From Epiperipatus broadwayi (taxonomy: Eukaryota > Onychophora > Udeonychophora > Euonychophora > Peripatidae): DNA of 64,000 nucleotides. The DNA lies in assembly GCA_028023455.1 (NCBI GenBank), contig JAQFVV010006245.1, positions 7,851,154 through 7,915,153 on the forward strand, read 5' to 3'. A program made the translations under genes and the position numbers. Numbering within the stretch: position 1 is the stretch's first letter; every line of letters begins with the position of its first letter. The notes below the pieces were generated by a model. The model was not told the origin of the DNA. It saw only the letters and a program-made list of their open reading frames with translations, and made no database searches. Below, in pieces: positions 35,168 through 47,280 of this stretch.

Positions 35168-35440
35168 CTAGTAATACTTAAATAAGGCTATAACCTTAAT
35201 ACATGTGCCTTGAGTGCTTAATTTATTACAAGAGAGACCTCTATACATCTAAATGCAGATCAAAATGATTTAGATTTGCCTATATAATTAGAAAAATAGG
35301 ATGAAGACAAGAGTGGGATGCTCTTATATTTATAAAGATAAATCTTGCATTTAAATTTGTAGATATCTCTCTTGTAATAAATTAAGCACTCGAGGCACAT
35401 TTACAGAGGTTATAGCCTTATTTAAATAGTACTAATTGAT
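35168..35440. repeat. Inverted-repeat (foldback) element
   Basis: Arms 35168-35275 and 35328-35440: TGCCTTGAGTGCTTAATT and ATTACAAGAGAGA on the left match AATTAAGCACTCGAGGCA and TCTCTCTTGTAAT on the right; outer parts share AAATAAGGCTATAACC / GGTTATAGCCTTATTT. No ORF. Confidence 0.75.
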
Positions 35441-35793
35441 TGTTATAAAAATTTCCATGTTAAAGACAGATTGTGATTGGCTTGTAGGCAAGATTGTTTT
35501 AAAAAAATAATAATAGGGATGAATAAGTTAGATGACCCCCAGAGTCTGGTAAGAAGAAATTGTTCCTAACTTAGCTGTAGAAGAGATCAGTCAAGCCTTA
35601 ATCCATCTGCTAAACAAAAAAAATCAGAAGTCTTAACTAAGCTAGTAAATAACATAGACATATGCCACATAACTCATTTTTTTAAGATTGTAAATAAAAA
35701 TAATGAATGGTGCTAATTGCTCTAATCAGCTTTATTGATAAATGCAGCAAAAGAAAGCATTTAACAATGTATATCTAAAAATTATTCCCCAAT

Positions 35794-35835
35794 CCTCAGA
35801 CCAATGGTTTCATACTTTCACAATCCTCATTGAGG
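35794..35835 (-). ncRNA. Degenerate hammerhead motif, unit 1
   Basis: On -: stem I CCTCA, core ATGAGGA (C3 to A; N7 is G), GAAA, stem III ACC-ATT-GGT, cleavage C, stem I partner TGAGG. Confidence 0.5.
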
Positions 35836-36176
35836 TGCTAGGATAATTTCAGATACTAAATCTAAAAATACCAACTCAAAGCCAGACTTTATTTAAAAGT
35901 TAACTATTAAGTAGAAAATCTAAAATTTTTAGACACCTATATGTCTTCAAACCTAGCTATCTAACTTAAATAGCTATGTGGGGCTTAGAAATCTTTAGCC
36001 AAACCATATACTAATATCCAAAGCAATATAACATTGCTTAATACCTAAAGGCAAAATTATAAATAGTAAATAAAGTCATACATCACATGACCCAATTTTT
36101 TAAACTTGTAAATAAAAATAATTGCTCTAACAAGCTTTATTGATAAATGCCACAAAAAAGCATTTAAAAATCTCTA

Positions 36177-36217
36177 TCTAGACCACTGGTTTCATGCTTT
36201 GGCAATCCTTGATGAGG
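36177..36217 (-). ncRNA. Degenerate hammerhead motif, unit 2
   Basis: On -: CCTCA, core reduced to TCAAGGA, then TTGCCAAAGCAT, GAAA, ACC-AGT-GGT, C, TAGA. The 3' half is intact, the 5' core is not. Confidence 0.4.
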
Positions 36218-36540
36218 TGCTAGGATAATTTCAGACACTATATCTAAAAATACCAACTCATTATTTTTATTTACAAGCTTAAAAAAATTAGGTCATGTCA
36301 TATATGAGTTTTATTTACTATTTATAGTTTTTCTTTTAGGTCTTAAGCAATGTTATATTGAAAAGGCTATCAATATATGGTTTGGCTGAAGATTTTTCAG
36401 CCTCATACATCTATATAAGTTAGATAGCTGGGTTTGAAGACATATAGGTGTCTGAACATGTCAGATTTTCTACTTAATAGTTAACTTTTAGATAACCTGA
36501 GTTGGTATTTTTAGATCTAGTGTCTGAAATTACTCTAGTG

Positions 36541-36582
36541 CCTCATTGAGAATTGCCAAAGAATGAAACCAGTGGTCTGAGG
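36541..36582 (+). ncRNA. Degenerate hammerhead motif, inverted unit 3
   Basis: CCTCA, core TTGAGAA (C3 to T, G8 to A), TTGCCAAAGAAT, GAAA, ACC-AGT-GGT, C, TGAGG. Across the three units the majority core is TTGAGGA: four of the six fixed bases are kept in most copies and the first C is lost. Confidence 0.5.
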
Positions 36583-36690
36583 ATTGGGGAATAATATCTA
36601 GATAGAGATTTTTAAATGTTTTCTTTTGTGACATTTATCAATAAAGCTTATTAGAGCATTTAGCACTGCTCATTATTTTTAATTAAGTTC

Positions 36691-37347
36691 TTGCATAGTA
36701 TAGCAGAAATCTTAACTAAGCTCAAAGAACAACAGAAGTTTTAAAGAAAGTTTTAGCATACTATGAGTTTAGTCATAAAATGGTTTCTACAATAAAAACC
36801 ATGTTGTTAAATTCAGATCAATGCTATACATCATCTTTCTCCATGTAACTTGCCTTCTCTGGAATAAAATGTAGAGAAGTTATTTCCTAAAGTAATTTGC
36901 AAACCTTGTCTTCAATCAAGAACATGCATGAGTCTCTAATATGTTAGTCTCATCTGGAAATTTTAGTGGAAAGATATGGATAAATTTTTCTGTTTATTAA
37001 TCTAAAAATATTGCACACCAGGAAGAAAACAAATTAATCATACCCTTGTGTAGAAATCTTCAAGAAGAAAATTTAACTGGAAATTATAACTGGAAAAAAT
37101 GATTCTATAAAAGAATCAAACCATGGTTAAAACTATTTTTGTGTGCACAATATACTTTCATTTATAGTAAAAAGAGAATTTTTTTATATAAAAGTAATAT
37201 TTTTTTAAGAATTGATAGTTTTAAATATTTTCACTGACAGTTAATTTTTCAAATTGTGAAACATTTTATTAATCCATTCAATTTTCTCTTAAAATTATCA
37301 AATAATTTTTTTAATAATTTTTTTTAAACATAGTAGTAGTAGTAGTA
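36691..37347. other. AT-rich stretch ending in a (TAG)n run
   Basis: No gene seen; (TAG)6 at 37331-37348 leads into the poly-G tract. Confidence 0.5.
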
Positions 37348-37610
<263 letters not shown>

Positions 37611-37646
37611 CGGCGGCATGATGATGATGATGAAAGATGTTTTTTT

Positions 37647-37876
37647 AGATGTGATATGTTGGACTATTTCCATAATCTATGAGTGAATGTTGAATGTATA
37701 GAAAATTTTAAAGAATAATACTACTGGAAATGTTGTGTAATTACTAACCTGTGTTGTCTATTTGTATATTATTACTAACAGTTATTTGTATTTGGAAAGT
37801 TTAAATAAAGTTTAAAATTTTCTATACATTCAACATTCACTCATAGATGATGGAAATAGTCCAACATATCACATCT
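37647..37876. repeat. Inverted-repeat element with 64-nt arms
   Basis: Arms 37647-37710 and 37813-37876 are reverse complements with one mismatch (CCATAATC versus CCATCATC); the 102-nt loop contains AATAAAG. MITE-like. Confidence 0.85.
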
Positions 37877-39245
37877 AATAATATACCATTATCATAAACC
37901 TTCAGACAAATCTTTTTTCTTTCATTTATTTTCCCCTCTTAAAATTTAGCAAAAGGTTCATTAAATTAAACTAAACCAAAGATTATTTTTGATTTTGAAA
38001 ATGTTTTTCCAGCTCTTAGTTATTTTAAAAAATAACTTAATGAATTAAAAATTTATTTAGTGAATAGAAATCAACTGGTTAATGTAATTTTTATAAAATT
38101 TTATTTTTTGATAAAGTGAATTTTAAAATTTCATACTATCATGTCATTTTCTTTTATTCATTGTTAATCAGTTAATTATTAAATAATTGTTTTAAAAATA
38201 TTTTTTTAGTCTTAATATCTTTATTTCTTCCATTTATCTGTTACATGATTTGACAATGTGTGTGATTTTATTTTACAACATTTTAGTGTTCTAGGATTTT
38301 TTAAAATTATTCCAATAAAACTATTTACTTATACTAGGGTAAACCTATGAATTATTTAACATGATTTAGAATAAGCGGCTTTATTTATTTATGTTTTGCT
38401 CACAGTAATAGTCTATAGAGTTCTTGCTTTTTGAACTAGATTAGAGCATAACAGTTAGTTACATAGATTAAGGGTTTATGTCTGATGTTTGGAATCCAGA
38501 TAACCCTGGATGGCATAAAGGTATATTCTTTAATTTCCAAGTACTACATTTTATTTATTATTAATTATAAATTAAGTTTATAGTTGGACAGTACATTAAT
38601 GGAAGTATATGGATAGGGCCTTGATTATGATCAGCATGTTTCAGCATACCAGCATAATTTGATCTTTTAAATATAATCTGATGGATTAGCACCTGAGTCT
38701 GTGCATCCAAATTATTGGGTCATATTGCTGCCCTATGCTTGGCAGTATCTAAATAATTAGCCAGAACTTCAAGTCCAGTCACAAGGTTGACTGTTGATTT
38801 TTTTATTGTTAATCATTCATGATGATAAATGATTCTTCTCTGTAATGCTGAGTAAACTTATAATTAGTTCTTTATTGATTTCTCATGCTCATTATATTCA
38901 TTATCGTTTCTTTTATATTTAATTTCATATTTTATTTATTTGGGATGATAATAGTTTCCCATATTCTCATAATTCAGCCCTAATGGGATAAATGGCTACC
39001 CAATTGTGGAACTTGTAACTCCAGATTGTTCTTGTATTAACTCCCTAATTTTTGTGCTGTTACAATATATATAACAGCATATGCAACATTTGTTTTCAAA
39101 TGTTGATATATGTAGGTATATACAAAATTTAATATACATATGTAGCTGTGTAAAAAAAAAAAAAAAAAGAGAAAGAAATTTGTATAAAATCGATTTTTCT
39201 TTATATTGATAGAAAAAATTTATTTCGTATAAATTAAATATATTA
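37877..39245. other. AT-rich stretch, nothing recognised
   Basis: No gene. Small hairpin TGCTGTTA/TAACAGCA at about 39056-39081; poly-A run of 16 at about 39153. Confidence 0.5.
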
Positions 39246-39483
39246 GAAGGGATTTGAACCTAGACTTTCAAGCTCCCTTCAGTCATCCACTCCATCTTAT
39301 ACAATCGATACACATTACCACATAATGTGAAAAAGATAAATGATTTCCAATATTGTATTTTGTGCTCAATCAAAATACATATACTGATCATTTATCTTTT
39401 TCACATGTATGTGGTCATGTGTATTAGATGTGTAAGATGGAATGGATGACTGAAGGGAACTTGAAAGTCTGAGTTCAAATCCC
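39246..39483. mobile_element. Head-to-head pair of tRNA-related SINE copies
   Basis: Palindrome: GGGATTTGAACCTAGACTTT (39249-39268) against AAAGTCTGAGTTCAAATCCC (39464-39483). Each arm carries a B box (GTTCAAATC) on its own strand and ATTTATCTTTTTCACAT near the centre. The inner parts match the 3' half of the hammerhead-like motif of the copy at 52.1 kb (GAGCACAAAATACA). Confidence 0.7.
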
Positions 39484-41380
39484 ACTAGTTACATCTAGTT
39501 TAACTATATATTTTACTTGTATTTAAAATAAATTAAATAATAAATGATAAATATGCAACTTTTTCCACATTAAATAGTGAAGCTATAATTATACTATAAT
39601 GTGTAATAGGTCTGCTTAGTGCTTTCAAGATTTAATGTTAGAATCTCATACTCATAGCTTTGTGAATGAAGACTGTTGCGATTTATTATACACATATGCA
39701 AATGAGTTTGAATTTTTAATTAGTTAGTCCATTGTTTGGAGAGAGCAATGCATGCTTCTCTTCTATTAATGGCACTGAGATCATTTGCTATGCAAAAAGC
39801 TTATTTAACTTTTCTTTTGGCATCACTCTTCTCTGTACAAATTATTTGGGCAGAACTGGGTTCGAATACATATTTTTAAAACCAAATATTTTTATTTTTA
39901 AAAAATAAAATAAAAATTACACAAGAAATCACCAATTTAATTAATTAAATGGATAAACTATACACAGTTATATGAAAAGAAAAAAATATTTAATTAGCTC
40001 TAAATACTTATAAGATTTGAGTGAATAAAAATTTAAGTAAAAGGTCAATAAATACCCTAGTAAATAATAGTGTAATCAAGGCAGTAAACTAATTAAATAA
40101 AATAATATATATAAATATAAAATACAATACCCGTTATAAAATATATGTATATACAAAAAAAATTAATGGTAATTTATATTTATTTTAATAAAAGCCAGAA
40201 ATTTATGAGCGAAATAGATATCCAATTTTAAAAAAATACTTTTGTTCTGGTGTTGCTTGTTTGTGATGGCTTTCTATTTTAAGACAGAATCAAACCACTA
40301 TACCAATGTGAAATGTGGCAGACAAAATATTAAAATATTTCTGCAAGATGAAAAATATGATTTATGTAGATATCTGTTCAATGGTAGGTTAATTTTCTGA
40401 TAGGTATCATATTCAGATATTACCACATTGTAGTTAATAATCCTAAAGAGATTGCCCTAAGCAAGAGTTAGAAGTAAGTCCATCATTTATTGAAAGATAT
40501 TTGCCATTATCCTAGATATCCATTTACCACAGGCTCATCTGTGAAAATCAGATGATAAAGAAAATATGTGGGTCTAAAAAAGAAACTACAGAATAAGATT
40601 GAATCTTTAACTAGAGAAAAGCTGTTTAAAAAATCAATCCAACTCTAACGACTGAATCATCTCAAGTCTAGAAACTGACAATAACCAAGGTCTGATCAAT
40701 GAATAATCTCCATAAGTCTGCATAAATCATGTCATCATATACACAATCTTCAAATAAGGATCCAAAAAATATAATACTTGTAATCATAGAATATTAACAA
40801 AATTGGTAAGACTTTATTAATCTACACAAACTCTTATAGACATCTATAAATACTTTTGTAATCTATTTTATAATTAATATTTTATCTTATATATTCCATG
40901 AGCGAACTTCAATCAATATTTTTTAGTACATTTGGTAAACAATATTTTTTGCCTTATATATGAGTGCATATCAATGAATATGTATTTATGTTTTTACTTT
41001 AGCCTTTTTTTTTTATATTAATGATTTTTTTGTTATTTTAATAATTAATTTATTATTGTTATTATTATGCTGTAGATGAAATTTTGTAGTTTATAAATAT
41101 CTGTAATTCAGGACTAATCCAGTTATTATATATTAATTAAATTAAATTTATTTCATAGTTAAAAATAATCACTAGTCCTTTTTCCATGAATTCTCGCTTC
41201 AGTCTATATAACTATGATATAGAGATAGCTATTTGTATGGTTTTTATCAAAAATAAATGATGATTCATGTTGCTGTATCAATTAAATGATTATCCTATGA
41301 TGCACTAACATCTTTGCCTGAGCCAGTTATCTTTGCCTGAGCCAGCTATTTATTAATGAATGGCAAACTTCAAAAAAACT
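39484..41380. other. AT-rich stretch, nothing recognised
   Basis: No coding or repeat signal identified; might be intron of the transporter gene whose exon lies at 41928. Confidence 0.45.
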
Positions 41381-41457
41381 ATGGAAGGGATTTGAATCCA
41401 ACCTATCGATGTTTCTTTTTATAAAGATGGCGCTCTAATCCACAGTATGGCAGATAG
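41381..41457 (-). mobile_element. tRNA-related SINE head
   Basis: On -: ACTGTGGATTAGAGCGCC (A-box region), then GGATTCAAATCC (B box) about 45 nt later and CTTCCATAG. No matching acceptor stem, so a tRNA-derived retroposon rather than a functional tRNA gene. Confidence 0.55.
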
Positions 41458-41927
41458 ATTATAAATAAAGAATGTCTATAGTGACAAGGGATAGATCCTC
41501 CCTCTATGTGAACCTGTTTTATGGAGATGATAGTTAGAAAATATGGCTGGATACCCAGTCTAACCATCATAGTTAATTAGACAATTCGGTCTAAATATAT
41601 TTGTTAATCTTGTTTATAACACCTATTCATCTCCAGTAAATAACTTTATATAGATATAAAAGAGAGAAACCAGTTCCCATTTCATTTGACTCTTTACATG
41701 AAGTTTGTTCAAATAACACCACCTTCCTGTTATTATATATGTATACGCATAATTGCGCACACACAAATTTATACGCACATATTTGATACATAAATATGTC
41801 AAGACTACAAATCATCATAATTCTTTGTGAGCTTTGCACAAACATTTTAACTTATATACTTTATTGAAGATTTAAAATTTATTTTTAAGATTAGTGAAAA
41901 GTTGTTTTTTTTTTTTACTATTTTCAG

Positions 41928-42041
41928 GTATTAAAAAGGTTATTTTTTCTCAAACAATTGGAGGCTTATTTTTTGGAATATTTGGAGGCCAACCGCTAAT
42001 CGTTCTTTTAACAACAGCTCCCATAGCACTTTATACCAAAA
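41928..42041 (+). CDS. Internal exon of an SLC4A11-type transporter
   Basis: The only host-gene exon I can support. The 114-nt exon translates to a membrane segment reading [20 protein letters not shown] followed by [11 protein letters not shown]. This matches the first transmembrane part of the SLC4 family, and specifically the SLC4A11/borate-transporter type, which has a GQSIGGLL...SGQPLVILLTTAPLALYI stretch at this place. It is preceded by a long T-tract and TTTTCAG, and followed by GTAAGT. It starts with two bases of a split codon and ends with one, so both introns are phase 1 and the length is divisible by three. SLC4A11 proteins move H+/OH-, ammonia or borate across the plasma membrane. 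No neighbouring exon was found, so introns are long. Confidence 0.85.
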
Positions 42042-45000
42042 GTAAGTCTTCGTATAAAAAATATATTTATTCTTCAAACCTTGTATATAATTTATAATTT
42101 AGTTTACATGAAAAATAAATATGTTAAAATCATATTCAAATTTAAAAGGTATATAATTATGAATATTATTTAATATTCTTAATTTAATCCTAGAAGGAAT
42201 CTTGGAATAATCCTAGAGAATAATATTTTCTCATTGTAAAAAAAACATGATGTAGCCAATGTTTTTCCTTTTATAAGAAAAATATAAGAATTTTTTTTTT
42301 TTTTACCCTACAATGTTTTGCACTAGTGTGAGCTACATAAAGTCTAGCTACCTCAAAATTCCCCGTTGTAAATTTCTGGAAATATTTATAATGTTTTTTA
42401 AATAAAAAATAGTACTAAATTAAATTATTGTATTGTGGTAAATATATTTAAATATTTATGAACTAAAGCTATGTATAGGCTTCATAAATGGCTGATTGGA
42501 AAATAACTTTTAGACATAATTTAACTTTGAATAAATAATATGTTAAGTCTAAGCAAGAATATTTTCTGCAGCATTGAAAGATAAGATGTTGTTTTCCCAA
42601 AAAGTGAGTTTTATTTTCTATACAAACTTTAGTGTCTCTTTTTTATTCTTCATTTTATTTTTACTTTACCATCTTCTATCATTCAAGTTAAGGTAAACTT
42701 AGTCATATGACAAACATCCTGTGACATCAGTTATTTTTCAGCAATTTATTTTGGGTAATGTTAATAAACTGTTACACACAGATCACATATAATTCTAATC
42801 TTTGTTTGGCTGAGGATTGAGAAAGAAAATATTTATATGCCAGAATAGATTTAATGGACTGAAAATCCTTAGTTCAGATTTTGTGAGAAAATAATATAGT
42901 CAGTGATAAATTGCTTTGGAACTGGAGTTTTAATTGACAAATTATTATATATTTAATATTTCTATTTAAAGGTATGGAGCTTAGCATACAGATTGAAAAC
43001 CTATGAAGTCTGAAAGTGATCTAACTGGCACAATTTGGTTAGATCTTTCTTCCTAAAAAATGCCCATTAAGGCAGTAGAAGTAGTTATAAAATCTAGTGG
43101 TGATAAGGAGTATGAAGTAGTAGCAGTATGATGTATTTTAATAATATCTATATATGCACACACACATACTGTTTGTATACGTAAATACATAGAATGATGA
43201 AATTTGATATGAATACCCCCAGGATCTGAATTGAATATAATGCTTATAGATAAAGTGCTATCAAATTTTAAGATTTATATAACTACTTTTAAGATTAGCA
43301 AGCTTTCAGATTTACTTGATAAGATAAATGACTGCAGTTGTTTTTGAAGGATAAATTTTCAAAGGAAAAGAAAATGAATGGTGGTGGATATAATTTCAAG
43401 ATATATTAGTGAAACCATGGTATACACTTTATTTCCACTTACAGTCCAATATTAATATAAAAAAGTTGAGAAAGATAAAAAAAAAAATTCTTTAATGAAT
43501 AATGTTCATTAGTATCATTAAATAAACAATTTTGGTTTTTGAAGATTTGAATACATGGACTGATAGAAATAGTAAACTTTGACCTAAAGTTATTTGATAT
43601 ATGATATTAGGGTTGTAAATTAAATATTAGGCTATTATTAAATTTTAGCCCAACCCATGGAATGAACATTGCAAACACAAAGTAGAAAAATTGCTGTTAA
43701 AAAATTGAATGCATCTTTTTTCAAAACAATGTTATTTTATGGAATACTTTATACTAAGAGATTGAAATGTAACATAAGCACTAAGAGATAAAGCTTGATC
43801 ATAGACCAACAATTAAGTATTTTTATTAATAATACTATTAAAAAAGTTGATGTCCATTTTGTTAAAGCAATTATGATTCATGATAAATTTCAACATTAAT
43901 ACTAAAATTGGGAATTTGTATTTTTAAGCTTATTATAATACACGGAACTCTCTAAAGAAATGTGTTTTGGATATAAATAAGCCTATTAGTCTTGGATTCA
44001 ATGTAAAGAAAAATCCTAGGGAATTCTTTGGTAATGTTAGGACTTTGAATTCAAAATGTCAATTTGAATAAGATTTCATAAGCTAGATAGTTTAACAAGA
44101 AAGCTTAAAAATGACAGGTGAATTAAAATTATAAAGGAGATATATAACCATTTGCTGGTAGTAGATATAAAGGAGATATATAACCATTTGCTGGTAATAG
44201 GTTCTTAGAATTATTTTTTATGCATTGAAAGTGATATATTAATCTTGAAAATGACATCATAATTCAATTAACTTCATATATGACATTGTTTTATATAATA
44301 AGATGATTTTTCAAGCAGGTAGAGAAAGTATTTTACTCATAATTTAAATAATGATATAAAAATTAATGACTTTTAATCTTATATATACTTTCTATCTGTA
44401 CATTGAGATTTAACAAAAATATCTAATCTAGTTAAATTTAAATAGCTCTTTTGTAATGCTAAAAGTGAAAGAAATAAAATATTGATAAGATATCTGAAGA
44501 AACTTTAGAATATAATAGTAATATAACAACTTTAATGTTATATATCCAGCAAATCATATATGATCTGAAGAATGTTTCTATTGCTTCCAATTTTTAAAAA
44601 TAAATTACATAGAAAAAGCTACAGCAATTATTATGAAATATCATTGCCATCCATTATAAAAAATACATTCAATGATCTTATTAAATAGGTTGTTTATACT
44701 TATAGATAAATAGATACCAGAGACATAGTGCAGAATTATGTTTACTGATAATTGCAAAAAAAAAATATTGTGAATAAGGATGACTTTATTGATCTGGTGA
44801 ATGCATTTGTCTATTAATTAAAAGATTTGTGACAATGTTTGAAATGAAGGAACTGTTTAACAAGGTTTATTCATAGTATAGTTTCTACTTGATTGAATAA
44901 AAGGAATCATTATTACTGAAGATGGAACATACAAAGCTTTGATATGAAAACTTATGTGGAACAGGGATATTCACTCAACTTTGTTATTTTTATGAAAACT

Positions 45001-46329
45001 TTTAGGCATTTGTATGAAACAAACCTCAAGATTCAGTACAGAGTTGATGATAAAATATTTCATTAAAAGCAAAAACAAAAGCATCTTATTGGCTTGTAGA
45101 TTCTCATGATTGTAACTATTTCCCCTCCAATTAAAGATTGATTAAAATATTTTTAACATTCTGAATGGAATCCCCATGGTTTAGGTTTAGCAAATAAGGC
45201 TAAAAAAACTTGAATTATTTATTAACCAGAAATTTTTAACTTTGAAGATTATCAGCATTAGAATATAAATTATTTTAAATATCTTGATAGCTTTTCAAGT
45301 AGACTTGGGTACTGATTATATAACATAGACACCAATCTGTTGTTGTTGTATTTAATAAGATAAAACATAGAATATTTCATCATAATAATATAACTATTAA
45401 TTTAATTGAATATAGGGTTATTATTTTCTCTAATAGATTGTATTGTCATGAGACATTAGCTTTCTATTGATACAATATGAAAGAACTAGAATTTTTTTTA
45501 TTTAAAAATGCTCTGTAAGATTATAATAATATGATAAGATTATAAGCTTTCTGGATGTGATGCTATTAAATTCACCACTATAGACTAAGCAGTCAGTGAT
45601 TTGGACATGTACAGGCTTGTATGTGGAAGTGTGAATATAGAAAATGCAATTGCCACAGATCTTGGAGTAGACCGTATTAGTTTTATATGAGCTAATTATA
45701 TGAAAGTTTAAAAACTATACTTCATTTAAATATTCATTCATTAGCAGTCACTTTTAAATTTCTATTGGCATTATAATTTCAGAAGATAAAAAAAAAATAA
45801 TAGAAAGTCAAACCAATCACTAAACATAACCCCATAATACATTGTGTTCATTTTTCAAATGTGTTTTATATCTTGCAGTGTTGTTTGTTATTCTCTTCTT
45901 TGACAGATCCTTCTTGCTGAAAGCCTTCAACATTTTTCCTATTTGCAGCCTTCTATTAAATTCTATTTTTAACTATATTTTTTTCCAATGATTTTGATGT
46001 ATTCAAGGAAATTTAGTAATAAGAGTAAGTCAGTAGAATATATATGATTTGACTAAGCTCATTTATGATTCGATGTCTGTATTTTTAAAGCAATATACGT
46101 AATTATATAACTGAATATTTGTAAATACAGTAACTAAATAATTAAAAAATATTTTATCCACTTAGGAGTGCTTTCAATTATCCCAGTAATCTTTGTCAAC
46201 TAAAGCTTTGAAATGCTAACTTTCCCACAATTCCATGATCTTAATGTTTAATTAAGTCATGTTTATCTTTGATATTAGCATAGCTGCCTTTATTTTTCTT
46301 TTATTGATATTTTTTTCAATTTGCAATAT
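42042..46329. other. Intronic/intergenic AT-rich stretch
   Basis: No further exon recognised. A 35-nt tandem duplication (AAAGGAGATATATAACCATT...) lies at about 44132-44201. The part at 44.8-45.3 kb reads faintly like reverse-transcriptase debris in broken frames, too weak to call. Confidence 0.45.
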
Positions 46330-47280
46330 TTTTACACTGTTAAAACTGAAGTCAAAACCATAAATACATGATTTATGGTGGTCGTAAAAACAGATGCTGA
46401 AATATTATCTACTATGCAATTTTGTTTCAATTTCTGAGTATGTTTTAATAATAGCAAGTGTTCTTTAGTTCTTTTTTCCAATGTAAATCTAGATTCACCT
46501 ATATATCCATTGCCACACCTACATATCCATTTATAAATGACACAATTTTTATTTATAAATGAGATTTTATCTTTGGAGTTATTTATTAATTTGTTTAATG
46601 TAGGAGATGTGTAAAATGCAATGTCACATATATCTTTATAAATTTTCCTTATAAACTTTACTTGATAATTTGAAATATATGGGATTGATATCCATATTTT
46701 TTTATTAGCAGGAGAATCAATATTATTATTAAAATTTTTATTTTTATATTTTGTATTAAAATCTCTAATAACATTATATATGTGATTATAACTGTAGCCA
46801 ACATTTAACAATTCATTCGACTATATTTCAATATTTTTGCCTTTATCTGATGAATATTTGCAAAGACTATTATTTCTAAATAAGAAAGATTTCAAACCTG
46901 CCATTTTGTGTGACATTGGCACTTTTGATTTATACAGAATATAACCTCTTTTTACTATTGGTTTAATGGTCATACAGTAATCCAACATGCATTGATTTCT
47001 AGTTATTTTAAGATCAAGAAACTGATTAAATCTTCATCTGTTTTTATCCATCTTAGGCCTTTCAAACCATTTAATTTCTTAAACAACTCATTAATTGTAT
47101 TTGGTTTACCACATACAAAAACATCATCAACATATCGATAATATGCAGTAATATTTTTTGATAATATTCCTTTTTCAAAATATTTTCTTCATATGTAGAA
47201 ATTATAAAATTACATATTTGAGCAACAGTAGGTAATCCCATGGGCCATCCATTACACATTTTGTAAAAATCCTTATTATA
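46330..47280 (-). pseudogene. Second Penelope-like element remnant
   Basis: On -: RT fragment NGWPMGLPTVAQICNFIIS (47200-47256) with the catalytic box readable as RYVDD at about 47125-47139 in a neighbouring frame, then further downstream (46332-46811) a connector and a GIY-YIG endonuclease with VIYKWICRCGNGYIGES and LEKRTKEHL. Catalytic motifs are better kept than in the 33-kb copy, but stops and frameshifts separate them. It is 5'-truncated. Confidence 0.8.

Larger units (their letters stand above)
35640..36690. mobile_element. Hammerhead-bearing repeat locus 2 (382-nt units, two direct + one inverted)
   Basis: Unit 1 (about 35640-36060) and a truncated unit 2 (36060-36258) are direct; unit 3 (36257-36690) is inverted. 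Shared blocks: GCTTTATTGATAAATG, TATCTAAAAATACCAACTCA, GACACCTATATGTCTTCAAA, GCAATATAACATTGCTTAA. Matching hammerhead positions in the two direct units are 382 nt apart. The part around GTCTTCAAAC...TAGCTAT is shared in order with locus 1, so both belong to one superfamily. No ORF. Confidence 0.7.

Noticed and set aside
41381-41457. Functional tRNA gene
   Set aside because: A and B boxes present but no acceptor or anticodon stem pairing; a SINE head fits better.
46845-46870. CTGATGA near 46848 as another hammerhead
   Set aside because: No GAAA box or pairing stem I within reach; it lies in Penelope coding debris.
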